From Begonia masoniana (Eukaryota; Streptophyta; Magnoliopsida; Cucurbitales; Begoniaceae): DNA of 64,000 nucleotides. Position 1 is the first letter of the stretch. The number at the start of each line of letters is the position of its first letter. The notes under the pieces were generated by a model. That model saw nothing but the letters and a program-made list of their open reading frames with translations, made no database searches and was not told the DNA's origin. Location: assembly GCA_022432975.1 (NCBI GenBank), contig CM039503.1, positions 49,765,259 to 49,829,258 on the forward strand, written 5' to 3'. Positions 24,240 through 36,585 of this stretch are shown here, piece after piece. Position numbers and translations under genes: made by a program.

Positions 24240-26775
24240 TGTAATATTCGGCCTGTACGGAAATTTATACTATAATATATATTGACATTTTTGTATATAT
24301 GTCAAATCAAACTCGTTCTACGAAAAGAAAGCGCCATTATGATCCTAATTATTAATTGGAATTTTAAAAAATTTATGGGATTTTTCGGAGTAATAACGCT
24401 ATATTTCGAGAAATTACGTTTCTCGTAATATAAATAACGTTTTGATAAAAATAGTAAACGAGGTCCGAATTTCAAACGGATAGTTTTAATAAATCCCAAA
24501 TAATAAGTTGGAGTTATTGGTGAAATAATGAGATTTGGAGAAACCGAATCGTTAGACAACTAATAAAACAAAGACGAAACAAATAGAAAACAAAGGAAGG
24601 GCGAAACGGTAATTTACCAAGTCAATTTTTATTAAAATTGAATTGTCTTCTTCTTCTTCTCCACGCGAACTTCTCTCTCCCTGCGACTTCTCCTCCCTCC
24701 TTGGCGATTCACGGCGATTCTCACTTCCAACCTCCGTTCGTCCTCCAATCGTTCCGTTTTCTTCGCGCTTTCTCCTCCATTCGACGCTCTAGGTATGATT
24801 CTAAAGTTTTAGAGTGTTAGTTTTCGGTTTTCGCAAAGTTATACGTTTAGGGTTTCGATTAGGGTTTTGTTAAAAATCGAGATTTAGGATTTGAAACCGA
24901 TAGATTGTTGTAGATTACGCATGTATAGGACATATTGAACGTTATTGGATGAAGTTAGAGTGATTTGTGAGAAATGTTAAAATTGGAGAATTTTTGGGTT
25001 TTTAGGAAAACTCGTTAATTGGAATTTTAAACTATCGAGCGTTAATCGTTGTTTAAATACTTCAATTAGTTAGGTTGAGATTTTAAGAAATTCCTTAGAT
25101 AAGGTTTTGGTTAAATTTGGACGTTTAGAAGTTTAAACTCGTTTTAACGATAAACGTTGTGTTTTGCTTCAGACAAACAACGCTCGTGGACGAAGCTTGA
25201 ACTGCTTTGGACACGAGGTAAGTTCTCGTGATCTTCTCTGGCCGATTGGCCTACATCGTACGTCGAGGTCGTCTCGAGGAGTTTTGGAGACGTGCTTATT
25301 TAATTGTTTTGGTTGGGTAGTTAGGTTGCTTTGTTTTATAGTTGTGCATTTACAGTCTTGATGGTACACATGATTGTTTATTTATGTTTATATTGAACTG
25401 TTCATGCATCACGTGTTTTAAAAGAACATAGAAAATGAATTTTCGCACGATGTTTTAAAGAAAATGGTAATGCGGCTTGGAGAGGGCTATTGATCTATTG
25501 TGTAGGCACAAAGGGGTCTGTCACAATACCGTATTTAACACATACTCATACAGTTTACAGTTACAGGTCATGCGAGATGGGGCTCAGGCACGGCTGTACG
25601 CGTTGTAAGCGTGTACCCCCCTCTTCTAGCTGGAAAGAGTAGTCCGACCGCTGGATGTGCTCTCTCCGGTTAGGAGGCTGAGATCTCGGTGACACCCACA
25701 GAGTAAAGAAAATGCTGCATGATTTCTGAACTCATATGCACGGCATGCATTTTACATTTACGATAGCTTGCTGAGATTTTTATCTCATAGATGTCTGTAT
25801 GGTGTAGGTGATTACGAGGAAACAGGTGAGGACGAGGTTCCTCCTCCTGAGGCATGAGTCTAGTTGATGGAGGATGGCTGCGGTGGTGTGCTGGCGCGGT
25901 CGACGCTTACCTGACCCGTGGGGATGTACGTATAGGTTTTTGGGTTTTTGGGATGTTTTGGATTGATGATTGTATAGACAGTTTAGGATGTTTGGATCTG
26001 ATAGTGGATAGGTTTACTTTTGAGGTTTTTTTTTAAACGTTTTGAAAACTGGTTTATAAACTGATTTGGTAAAGTTTTATTTGAATTGTAAGTGATTTCA
26101 AAAACAGGTGGATTTGTTTAGGTTTTAAACATATCTACGCAGTTCGTTTTCATGAAAATGTACTTCGTGTTAATTGTATTTTGAATCAGTTTTGAGTGGA
26201 GTTACGAGAGCGTATGAGTGTTGAGTTTTGGTTGAGTTTAAGTTTTTTATGATGACTGTAGTGTTAGTTGATATTGAATTGTGAGGTGTATAAGTTTGGC
26301 GCAGGAGAAAAGGAAAGCAAAGAGGAAAGAAACAGAGGCGGTGGCGATTGATCGCCCAGGGGTGGGGATCAATCGCCCCTTGGTCGCCGCTCTCTGGAGA
26401 AATCCAGAGAGCATGGCGATCCATCGCCACAAATTGTGGCTATTGATCGCCACAGGCGATTCGCAACAGGTGAATGGTCGCCTGTTGCAATCGCCGAAGG
26501 GGCGATCAGTCGCCCCTTTATGGGCGACTGATCGCCACTACATATAGGGATGAAATTCCTTTTTTGCCATGATTGCCGATTGTATTTTATTTTAATGTTT
26601 TATTTAATTGTTTTAATTACTTTTAGTTATGTTTTAAGTGATTTAAAGATTAGATTTCAATTCCGATTTCGATTCTGGTTTCGATTTCGGTTTAAGTTCC
26701 GCTTAGAGTTTATTTAAAGTATAGGGATAAAAAAAAATAGTGTGGAAAATTGGGTACAGTATTAGGGTCGTGACA
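24240..26775 (+). mobile_element. Solo LTR 1 (2.5 kb) in element A protease
   Basis: It runs TGTAATATTCGG to GGGTCGTGACA with an exact GGAAG duplication (24235-24239 and 26776-26780). It shares blocks with element C's LTR, for example GTAAGTTCTCGTGATCTTCT followed by GGCCGATTGGCC at 25218-25251. Near its 3' side is a palindrome-rich cluster of GATCGCC/GGCGATC words (26335-26546). It carries the best-preserved copy of the LTR-internal spliced ORF, listed separately. Confidence 0.9.
24643..25857 (+). CDS. Putative LTR-internal spliced ORF, solo LTR 1
   Basis: Proposed exons are about 24643-24792 (ends CTCTAG/GTATGA), 25173-25217 (after GCTTCAG; ends CACGAG/GTAAGT) and 25808-25857 (after GGTGTAG; TGA at 25855-25857). 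The phase-consistent frame is open throughout. Exon 2 reads KQRSWTKLELLWTR and the terminal exon reads GDYEETGEDEVPPPEA-stop. The same arrangement and similar peptides occur in three other LTRs here, with mostly third-position changes between them. It is a short acidic-tailed product of unknown role. No ATG is present in this frame of exon 1, so initiation is unexplained; the block could instead be a conserved spliced leader. No known family is recognised. Confidence 0.4.
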
Positions 26776-26780
26776 GGAAG

Positions 26781-27324
26781 TGTCAAACCAAGAAACATTA
26801 TAAGGTCGAACATGAAGAACGGGCTGCAACCCCAAGCGGGTTACAGCAGCTACAGATACTGTATTAATACAACTACCATTATCGACAATAATTTTGCTGC
26901 CTTTGTTATTGACCTTAATATATGTGTGGAAGATAGAATGACAACGTCAATCTTCAATGTCCTTAAGTTGGGTAAGCATACATCTCACGACGTTCAGCCG
27001 AGGTGAATCATGGGAGTAAACATAGTGATGGGTCGGATACATCCTAAAAAATTATCATTGTCCACATTTTTGAATTCCTCAAGGTTAGGTTCATAGACTT
27101 GTTCTTCACTTGTATCCCCGACTGCATCTTCACATTCTTGTAAGACTAAGTTTCAGCTTGGGCAATTAGAAAAAATGTGGTCAAAACCCTTACAATTGGA
27201 ACATTGTAAACGTGACGAGCTTCGCAAATTGTCTACACTTTTTCCTTTGTTTTCCCTTGCCAAAGGGGTATTTGATGGAGGAAGTCTTAGGAGAGACTCA
27301 GGAGCAACAGGGGTCGGGACTGAG
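26781..27324 (-). pseudogene. Element A gag C-terminus with zinc knuckle, and protease N-terminal half
   Basis: On the minus strand a CCHC knuckle (CSNCKGFDHIFSNC, about 27160-27205) follows a Pro-rich linker. The protease start comes next, with the active-site block read as IIVDNGS at about 26870-26890 in place of the usual D-[ST/G]-G. Stops interrupt the region between knuckle and protease. It joins gag (40124 upward) when Cassandra is removed, and the rest of protease when solo LTR 1 is removed; both joins stay in frame. Confidence 0.8.
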
Positions 27325-27440
27325 GGAGGTGTGATGACCCGGATATGTACGTATGAGTACGACTGCGGAGCAAACCAGGTTGCGGGGTGGATTCCGGACT
27401 CGAGTATAGGCGAATCCCGGGTCGTAAAGAGGGGGTCGTC

Positions 27441-27691
27441 TGTAACACCCGGGTATTTTTCTTTAAAGGAAAAATTGGAGAGAAAAATAAAAGAACAATA
27501 AAATAGGTTATTTAAAAGAAGAGTGAAAAAATTTGGTTAAACTAATTGGTTAATTAATTTGTGTTCGGATATTCTAATTGGAGAACTTAAGCCGTGTATA
27601 ATGCGAGGGTTAATTTACGAAAATTTATAATTTAAGAACGAGATTTAACGGAGTTTTCGGTAGGGCAAAATGGTAATGTTATTGTTATAAA

Positions 27692-27725
<34 letters not shown>

Positions 27726-29847
27726 AAATAAAAAATAAAAACAAAACAACAGAATGGCCGAAGCCATTCTGTTGTTCGCGAGTGCCTGACGGCCGAGAGG
27801 AGAACAGGGGAGAGGAGGAGGCGATGCGGCGCCGTTCACCGGCGATTTTCGACGGTCTCCGGCCAGACGACGGCGGCGAACCTTGGGCTAGCGTTTCCGG
27901 CCGACTCCGCGCACGAACCGACCGGGTAAGTTGGTTTTTTGCTCCGTTTTGTGTTCGATCTGGGCTGGGGATCACCGAGCTGCTAGAGCTCCGATCGCCG
28001 GTCGTTTTTGACTGCCCTTAGCTTCTGATTACCGAGCTCAACGCCGGCAAAGATTGCCGAGCAACAGGGAGCTCAGATTGAGCCAAAATCTGAGAACCCT
28101 TTTTTTTGAGCTTCGGGTTTCTTGTTTGAAACCTTGATTTTTCGTTAGATTATGTTAATTTGATGTTAGGGTAGTTGATTGGTGAGGAATTAGATGATAA
28201 TTGATGAAAAACTAGAAAGGGGGAAATTTCGGGTTAAGGGGCAGTTTGGGTTTTTGCCATTTTGACCTAGCCACGGTCGTTTGTTTTGAAATTCCTTTTG
28301 ACAGGTTAAAATAGGTTATTAGAGGAGTACGTGGCCGCTGGAATCGTTTGATTCCGATATCCGACGCAAAAGTTACGCGCGTTCAAAGTTTCGGGTGGGT
28401 TTTACCGAACCCAAATTAATGGCCCGTTTAGTTAGGTTTTAGTTTGATTAGGCTAGAAATAGTAGTTTTAGAGTAAATTGGTGAATGTAGGCGTGATTTT
28501 TAATGAAGCTTGAATGTTTGTTATAGGTCGAGCCATAGGCTACGAGATGTGCCAAAACCAGCGAACTACGGACGACAAGTAAGTTCTCGTGATCTTCTTT
28601 AGCCGATTGGCCTACACCGTATGTCAAATGTTGTCTCGAGGAGTTTTGGAGATGCGTTTGTTTAATTGTACTTGGTTTGGGTAGCTAGGTTTTAGGGGTT
28701 TATAGTTTACGCTTTACAGTCTTGATGGTACACGTTATTGTTTGTTTACTTTAAGATATTGAACTGTTCACGCATCACTTGTTTTAAAGAAAAGCATGAA
28801 AATGAACTTCTGCACAGAGTTTTAAAGATAACGTAAAGCATAGCATTGGCCGAAAGGCTTATTGGCCGAAAGGCGTATTGGCCGAAAGGCGTATTGGTCA
28901 CGCGAGGTGGGGCTCAGGCACGGCTGTACGTGTTGTAAGCGTGCACCCCCCGCTTCTAGCTGGAAAGAGTAGTCCGCCCGCTAGATGAGCTCTCTCCGGT
29001 TAGAATGATAGGATCTCGGTGACACTTATTGAGCATTGTATAGTAAAGAAAATAAAGCATGATTTATCGAACTCATACGCACAGCATGCATTGCCTTTAC
29101 GTAGAGCTTACTGGGATTTCATCTCATAGTGTATTGTATGGTGTAGATGACCTAGACATCGCGGCAGGTGAGAACGATGTCCCTCCTTCTGAGGCATGAG
29201 TCCAGTTGACGATGGATGCTCGCGGCAGTGTGTTGGCGCAGTCGATGCTCAACCGACCCGTGGGGAAGTATGTATAGATTTTGAGGGTTTGGGACATTTT
29301 GGGTTGATGTTTGTATAGAAATTATAGGATGTTTGGTACTGATAGTTGATAGGTTTTATGTTTAATGTTTTAAATGTTTTGGCAAACTGTATATAGAAAA
29401 TGTTTTGGTTTTAACTGTAAATTAAACGTTTTGGAACTGTTTTGTGATTTTAAAACAGGAGGATATGTTAAACTTTCAAACGGAACCACGCAGTTTATTT
29501 TCGTGAAAATGTACTTTGTTATAGTTGTGTTTCGAGTCGGTTTTGTTGTGGTATTTCGGAAGACGTATGAGTATCGGGTACTTGATGTTAAGTTGTATTG
29601 TGAAGTGTATGTTCGTGAGGTGGATAGTAATTGTGGTATAGATAGAATTGTTTTAGTGAAATGGTGAGGTTGTATTTTGTAGGTGTTTGGGTACGTATTA
29701 TTTTAAATAATTGTTTTGTAATTGCTTTAAACGTTTTATTCAATTGATTTTAAATTGTTTTCAAATTGTTTTCCGCATAAACGCTAAGGATAAAAGAAAA
29801 AGAATAATTTCGTACGGGAAATTAGGAATAGTATGAGGGACGTTACA
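27441..29847 (+). repeat. Element C 5' LTR
   Basis: 2,407 bp. Landmarks: a TTA microsatellite (27697-27723), an inverted pair AATGGCCGAAGCCATT (27752-27767), GC-rich GACGG-containing leader sequence, a GACAAGTAAGTTCTCGTGATC block (28577), and three copies of a GTATTGGCCGAAAGGC-type repeat near 28850-28895. The block at 29147-29199 reads DLDIAAGENDVPPSEA-stop, the terminal-exon homologue. Here the 45-nt exon is not clearly preserved. Confidence 0.92.
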
Positions 29848-29849
29848 AT

Positions 29850-29868
29850 TATGGTATCAGAGCCCCCG
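29850..29868 (+). other. Element C primer-binding site
   Basis: ATGGTATCAGAGCCCCCGG lies two bases after the 5' LTR. It is complementary to the 3' end of initiator tRNA-Met, the standard primer of plant Ty3/gypsy elements. Confidence 0.88.
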
Positions 29869-30028
29869 GGTTTTAAAATCGGTTCTGTAGACTGCTCAAC
29901 TGCACAGCCACTACGCGGACATTCTTCATCAATTGTAAGTATGTTTATAGTTTTATTTGATTTTAGTTTCTTAGGATTATTTGTTTTAACTTTCATAGGA
30001 GTTATTTATAAATATAGTGCGTCCAGGG

Positions 30029-30445
30029 AATGATCGAGACGACCGAGACGATACGATAGATCACCTTAAGGATTTCATTGCCCAATAATCCCAACTCATT
30101 GACCGACAAGCGCAGCTTATAGATAGACAATCTCGTCAGCTCGCGATGTTGACGAACCGAGAAAACCATAGGATCCAAGGACTAGTCACTCCCAATAACC
30201 ACGGCACGAAGAGGGTGGGCAAGGAAGAAATCAAACAAAGCCGCCGAAACGGCGTACAAGGAACTTCTCGGGGACCTCTGTGTCCTGAATGTCAGAAGGA
30301 ACACTATGACAATTGTAGATTAGGCACAGAAAGGTGCTTTAGATGTGGAGTGATTGGCCACTACGTCAAGGAGTACCCGAGACCTGGTAGGGATAAGAAG
30401 AAGGATTACATCGAGGATAATTGCCCAGAACAAAGACGAGGATAA
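30029..30445 (+). pseudogene. Element C gag remnant with zinc knuckles
   Basis: A charged, helical N-terminal part (LIDRQAQLIDRQSRQL, a coiled-coil-like repeat) passes straight into a basic linker. Two Cys/His knuckles follow: CPECQKEHYDNC and CFRCGVIGHYVKEY, the second with its last Cys replaced by Tyr. The main capsid domain of gag is absent. The early frame has a stop (30087). The layout matches the gag remnant of element B at 56044-56477, so the deletion predates the split of B and C. Confidence 0.78.
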
Positions 30446-33400
30446 CGGCCAACCCTCAGTTGTTTCGGGTATAGTTTTATTTCGGCAGTTAATGGAATAA
30501 AGAATATTAGAGTGGGGATTTCGTGTAGAGTTTAAATTTTGGGAAGATAATGGTGTGAAAGGTTGGCGTAACATAGACTTCGAATATAGGAGGGATAGAG
30601 TTGTGCGTTAAAGTTCATGACACAGCATAACCGTGGGAATTGAACAATTGAGATTCAATTACCATGAGAGGGGTACAATTTATGGGATACAAGATTTAAA
30701 TAAATGAGAACTAGACCCTAATTGACAGACCCCTAGAGTTTAAAATGAAATCAATAGAGGAGAAATTTGGAGTTTAGATGTAAGGCTTACTAGAGAATGT
30801 TCTAGATTGTCAAGATATTGTTAGTTCGTACAAGTAGATAAGAAAATATAGCAGGAATTTAAATAACTTAGATCCACGAGAAATTAGGAGTACCTAGACT
30901 AGGTGACGCTCAAAAAGTCAGCTTGTGTATATTGTTGAAGGGATGATAGGATGATTCAAAGTTGAAGACGCGATTACGAAGGGGTGTTCGTATTGACCCG
31001 CATCGATGAAGAGGATAAGGGTGATTACTCGGGGTTGGAAGATTAACGAAATTAGAGACAATAAATGATTAAAGTTATACAAAAGGTACTACTCGAGATA
31101 CGAAGTTTGACCAAAAGGTACTACTCGAGATACGAAGTTTGACCGACCTTAGGTATTGTATGAAAGGACTAGTAAATTGAGGACGATTGTTGATTAGTGA
31201 AAAAGATTTCGACCGACTTACTATAAGGGGGATACGTAGTAAAATTAAGAGTAATTGGTGAGTAGTAGAGGTAGTGTTGAGTGGGGGTTATGAAACAAAA
31301 AGCCTAGGAACTAAGAAGGACTTAAGAACTCGAAAGTGATAACAATTTGAACGAAAAGTTTAGCACCGAGGTTTAAAGCAATTAGTAGGACTGGAGTTAG
31401 GTCATGGTTGATACGGTTTGAGGCTTACCTCCGAGAAGGAAGTAAGAACATCAGTGTACGAGGAAATTAAAAGAGTAAGATTTGGGGTTAGAGAAGATTG
31501 GAATCACAGGCGTAAACTTATCTACAACAAGTTTGCTAACAAGAAGATCGAAGGATAGATCGTTGCACGAGAACAAAGTAGAATATTTAGAGCCGACTAG
31601 GAGGAACGAAACAGGGTAAGGTCATTCATTAACGTCAAGGTAATCTTCGTGCAATATTAAGGATAGGTGAAGGAGATTATCGAATTCAATGAGAGGTTAA
31701 GATTTGAAGCTAGAATAAAGAGAAGGACGATTTTCATAGAAACCATTTAAGTAAACCTAAGTAAAAAGATGATTTTCAGTGGTTTGACTCGTATTTGACA
31801 AGTCGAGCCCAATGGATACATAGATAACTCAAAGCTAGAAGGAATAGTTTAGAACAAATTCATAATGAGACTTAGGGACTTGACTGTGCTCAAGGTTAAC
31901 GAAGAGTTAAGTTAGACGAATAAGCACATTGAAGATAGAACAAACGTTTCGATTAGAACATAATGAAGGAACTCCTTAACGTGACGTAGAATGAAATGTG
32001 AGATTTATAGAATCGCATCGGAACAGGGATCGTGGTCGGTGAGTTACCCGAGGGAGAATATGACGTAGGATATCATTGATGGGTACCTTGCGAAACATTG
32101 AGAATAAAATTTTAGTTGAGAAGCTCACATTGAAATAGTTATTAAGACCTGTGAAGTGTCCAAGGAAGGATGCAATTTGGATACTATCGACGCAGAAGTC
32201 ATGTGGGAACATTATTAGAGAAATGTATGCTCGGATGACTAAGGTAAAGGCCAATGAATTTTTACACAAGTTCAGTTTACAGCTCCGATATATATATATA
32301 TATAGAAATTTTTATACCCGATAGATGGATAAGGTAATAGTATAATTGAGATTTAGCGTTGGAATAAGTAATTTAAGAGGCTTTGAGGGCGTAAAGTGCT
32401 TAGGTGCATATTTGATGGACATGGAACTAAAGGAACTCAATTCGGGGAATTTAAGTTAAATAAAGGGGAGTTTGGATTACAAGCTGGATGTTGTTGGGAA
32501 TCCTTGAACGGTAGTTAACCCAAATGACATTGGAAGTTGATGTTATTTCGAGGATTGAGGATAAGAGACAATCTTTAGCAGAGACCAATTAGTAAGTTAA
32601 AGTGAGTTTAACGTTTTGGGTGACTAAATGCAAACCAACACGTGCTCGAGACGTTAAGTGTCGAGTACCCAGTTAGAGATCGCTCGATTGAGGACTTAGG
32701 AAATTTTGTAAGACTCGATACGTAAGCAAGGACACGTGTAGGCCAATTAAAAGTGAGGAATACGATTACGAAGTTAATATAGAAATTGAGTTGGTGTGTA
32801 TCCCGACTGGAGACAGAGTTGATGAAACTATGTTTAAGTTTGGATTACAGCCCAAGAGTGGGAAAAGATTTTTAGATGATATTCGATCTAACTGATGTTA
32901 GGAAATTTGGACGTAGATGTGATATAAAGTAATAGCTGAGAGAAACTTCGATGGGAGAAGATTTTGAGGTTGCTTCGTTAGAGAATTGAGGACTTGAATT
33001 AGGCTTAGATCGGGGAAGCCTGAACATAAGGTCAAGTCAGAACAATAAGGAAGTTTAACTTATGGACGATTAAGTGGAAACTAACGTGTGTGTAAATTAT
33101 TTACGTGCATATCAGTGCAGTTGGGTTATTAAAAATTTAAGACGTGAGGATTACTAGCACGTGGTGCACAATCGAAGACTTAGTTAATCAAATCAAACGC
33201 AGTAGGTATGGTTAGGAGGTTAATGATGCGTCATCTGGTTTTAGGGATTCTAGTTTAGAACCATTGAGATTGACCCTAAGTATGGGCTAGAATCGAAGCC
33301 CTTGTGTGGGAGTTCAGAATTTTAGAGGGTTGGAGAAAGGTGACTCGAAAAGAACGGAGTGATTGTAAATCATTGTATAAGGCCGCAAGACATGAGACGG

Positions 33401-33464
33401 TAATGCCAATGACTGCAAGCTAAGTCAAATTTTGAGGACAAAATTTTAATTAAGGTGGGTGGAT
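30446..33464 (+). other. Element C non-coding internal domain
   Basis: About 3 kb of purine-rich sequence with no long ORF in any frame. It aligns in blocks with the reverse complement of element B's interior, for example around 31590 (GGAGGAACGAAA) and 33255-33460, ending in the same AATTAAGGTGG purine tract. This is a LARD-type conserved non-coding interior. A 40-bp exact tandem duplication (AAAAGGTACTACTCGAGATA start) lies at 31079-31144, and a TA run at 32290-32303. Confidence 0.75.
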
Positions 33465-33513
33465 TGTAACACCCGGGTATTTTTCTTTAAAGGAAAAATT
33501 GGAGAGAAAAATA
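33465..33513 (+). repeat. Orphan copy of the LTR 5' end (duplicated purine tract plus LTR start)
   Basis: The sequence TGTAACACCCGGGTATTTTT onward matches the first 49 bp of element C's LTR. It is preceded by the same purine tract that precedes the true 3' LTR at 36298, then joins back to internal sequence at ATGCGTCAT. The roughly 290-bp segment 33225-33513 is thus a direct duplication of the internal 3' end. Confidence 0.88.
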
Positions 33514-33719
33514 ATGCGTCATTTGTGTAACACCCGACATTTCGGCCAGGTGAATTTTTCTGACCATTCTAATTGTTACCCTTATTTAACCTTTATGATT
33601 AAATTTAACGTTGAGGCAAATTCATTACAAGTTGAGTAAAACTAGGTTGAGTGGCAATTTTGTAATAAAGATTGAAGGATTAGGTATAAATAGAAAATGG
33701 AAACCTTAAATCTCATTTA

Positions 33720-34850
33720 AAACCTCACTGCAGCCGACATTTCCTCTCGGCGACTCCCTTCTTCTCTGGAGCCTTTTTCCTCCCCAGCAACTGGTTTTTC
33801 AGCCTCCACTCCGATAACCCGCATTCTAGGTAAGATTTTGACAATGTAGATGCCGGGTAGTCACTTAGAACTCTGTTTTCAGTTGAACTTGTACTTTCGG
33901 GCTCTTCGATGGCTGAGTCAGTTGGTTATCGTTCTTTATCTTCATTTGGTAATGTCACCCTTAAATCGATTCTGGACCTTTTATATAACCGACCCCGTTT
34001 AATCGATAGCTATATCTAGCTGTTTCGGTTTTGGATTTCAGACTGCACAGAGAACCTTAGCTGTTAGATTCTAGGATGACTTTCGATTAGAACTTTTAGG
34101 ACTTTATTTTAACTACTGTAATGTGGAATGTTTTAGGTGAAGAAGTTGAAGAGAAAGTGATTCAAGTTGCTAAGGATCCAGGTAAGTGAATGTATTAAGT
34201 TTCCGGCCAATAGGGCCCTACATCAAAGGATTAAGTTAGATTTAGTGAACATTGCCTGCTATATGTTTGATGAAATGTCGGTGGATATGGTTCTGTTATT
34301 CTGATGTTCTCCCCTGTCTTAGTTCGATGATTAAGTGCATTTATGTTATGCATCATGTTTTACTTCTCAAGCATATGAAAATGTTTTGAAATATGTTTTC
34401 TCATGAATAAAATAAGAAGATAAAACTTATGCAACGTGGTTAAGTGAGGGTTGGGGGTGGTTCGGCGTATGTCACAGTCCGCAGTAGGACATATGAATAC
34501 GACCCGCAGTAGGGACCATGATCAAACTCACTGTCGAACCCCCTTTACCGGCACAAATCCTCCCTTAAACCACATAATGTAATGAAGAATATGAATGATG
34601 AAAGGAATGATGAATATGAGCATGTCTACGAATGATGATTATGAACAATGAATACGAGATACGATTATGAATGATGATTAAGATAAGTACATGAAAAGAA
34701 AAGACTTATGAGCATGTTTTTCTCCAAGTTATGCATTCATGAACTCATAATAGTTTGCATTCCTTACTAAGCCTTAGGCTTACAGTTACACCTTATGATG
34801 TAGGTGAAGAAATATCAGGTGAGGAATTCAAAGTTGATGAAAATGTCTAA
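33720..34850 (+). CDS. Putative LTR-internal spliced ORF, solo LTR 2
   Basis: Proposed exons are about 33720-33829 (ends TTCTAG/GTAAGA), 34137-34181 (45 nt; after TTTTAG; ends CCAG/GTAAGT) and 34804-34850 (after GATGTAG; TAA at 34848-34850). In the matching frame exon 2 reads EEVEEKVIQVAKDP and the tail reads GEEISGEEFKVDENV-stop. Exon lengths and phases equal those of solo LTR 1 although the DNA is strongly diverged, which argues that the frame was maintained. No ATG is visible in exon 1. Function is unknown. Confidence 0.38.
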
Positions 34851-35204
34851 GCTCGGTTGCTGGAGGTGATCAGTGTGAAATCTGTGGCTGGGTGGCGAAT
34901 GAGGAATTCTGGTTAAAGCTCGTATAAGTTTTAATGAAGTTTTTAAGAAGCCAAGTCAAGTAGGTTCGGATTATTTAACAATTTGGGATTTTAGAAACTG
35001 CCTGTCTTAATTTCAGAGTCCGAAGATATAGCTATAGTTATCAAATGAACTATTTTAATTAAGTCTTCCGCTGTGTGAGTTTGAATGAGTTCACGATTTA
35101 TTCTGATGAGTTTTGGCCATTAAGATTTAAGATATGAGGTTTACATTTATCTAGATAGAAGTCAAAAAAAAAGGGGGGATGTCTGATGCCAAGGGATGAT
35201 GGAG

Positions 35205-35745
35205 GAAATGAGTCTGTCTTCCGGAGGACGTCATCGGAAGAGGAAAAGTATTTGTCTTCCGGCTGACGTCATCGGCAGGAGGGTTGTGATGGGAGTCGGG
35301 TAAATTTGACTTCCGGAGGACGTCATCGGAAGAGGAAAAGTATTTGTCTTCCGGCTGACGTCATCGGCAGGAGAGTTGTGATGGGAGTCGGGTAAGTTTG
35401 ACTTCCGGAGAACGTCATCGGAAGAGGAAGAGTATTTGTCTTCCGGCTGACGTCACCGGCAGATAAGGGGTATTTGCCATCGGCAGATGAGAGCCTCGCT
35501 TATGGTTCTCTCATCGGCAGACATGGGACGTTTCATCGGCAGATGGTGAGTTAATCTGTCGGAAGATGTAGTTGTCTTAAGCCATCGGCAGATGACGACA
35601 ATGTCTGTTATCTGGCGATCGGTATGAGTAGTGAGTTAAGTTACCGGAAGATGTGATGCCACGTCATCGGCAGATATAGAGTATTTGCCATCGGCAGATG
35701 AGAGCATCGTCTATTGTTCTCTCATCGGCAGATGTAGGTGACTTC
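35205..35745. repeat. CTTCCGG / TGACGTCATCGG repeat array
   Basis: A unit of about 110 bp (TTCCGGAGGACGTCATCGGA ... TCTTCCGGCTGACGTCATCG ...) is repeated three times at 35215-35470. It is followed by at least seven spaced copies of CATCGGCAGAT up to 35745. The TGACGTCA core is a classic bZIP (TGA/CREB-type) binding palindrome. Confidence 0.85.
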
Positions 35746-36297
35746 CGTTGTATAATTGAACGGTGTTTTTATTGGTCACACGAGTTGCACGTGACTGTCG
35801 GCAGATGCAAATATGTGTGCCTGCCGATAGATGTTTAATGAATCATGTGAGATGCACGTGCTGACCGGTAGAACAACTAGATGTTTGTCGTTTAGCGATC
35901 GGCAGGAGTGAAAGCTAAACGCGGTTATTCAGCGAATTTAAGTTAAGATGAGATATGATATAAGTCTGAGAAAAAAAAATATATACACCGATTACAGAGG
36001 TATAAAAGTACGGATAAGTTTAAAGGAAAGTCATGACACGTGATGATCCTCCTCGGGTCGTTACAATTTGGTTTTAGGGATTCTAGTTTAGAACCATTGA
36101 GATTGACCCTAAGTATGGGCTAGAATCGAAGCCCTTGTGTGGGAGTTCAGAATTTTAGAGGGTTGGAGAAAGGTGACTCGAAAAGAACGGAGCGATTGTA
36201 AATCATAGTATAAGGTCGCAAGACATGAGACGGTAATGCCAATGACTGCAAGCTAAGTCAAATTTTGAGGACAAAATTTTAATTAAGGTGGGTGGAT

Positions 36298-36550
36298 TGT
36301 AACACCCGGGTATTTTTCTTTAAAGGAAAAATTGGAGAGAAAAATAAAAGAACAATAAAATAGGTTATTTAAAAGAAGAGTGAATAAATTTGGTTAAACT
36401 AATTGGTTAATTAATTTGTGTTCGGATATTCTAATTGGAGAACTTAAGCCGTGTATAATGCGAGGGTTAATTTACAAAAATTTATAATTTAAGAACGGGA
36501 TTTAACGGAGTTTTCGGTAGGACAAAATGGTAATGTTATTGTTATAAATG

Positions 36551-36585
<35 letters not shown>

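Larger units (their letters stand above)
33526..36065 (+). mobile_element. Solo LTR 2 (2.5 kb) nested in element C
   Basis: It runs TGTAACACCCGACATTTCGG to CTCGGGTCGTTACA, with an exact ATTTG duplication (33521-33525 and 36066-36070). It is a different family from its host's LTR but has the same end signature. It carries the LTR-internal spliced ORF (listed separately) and an array of CTTCCGG / GACGTCATCGG repeats. No internal region is left, so it arose by LTR-LTR recombination. Confidence 0.92.

Noticed and set aside
27782..28021. ORF MPDGREENRGEEEA... in element C 5' LTR, repeated at 36643 in the 3' LTR
   Set aside because: It is duplicated only because it lies in both LTRs, starts near the element leader and has no family match. 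It could be exon 1 of the LTR-internal gene, but the phase with the next block is not clean in this family.
29374..29667. 97-codon ORF in element C 5' LTR, also at 38251-38544
   Set aside because: Its identity between the two copies only reflects LTR identity; composition is AT-driven (many V, F, Y) and no homologue block is seen in the other LTRs.
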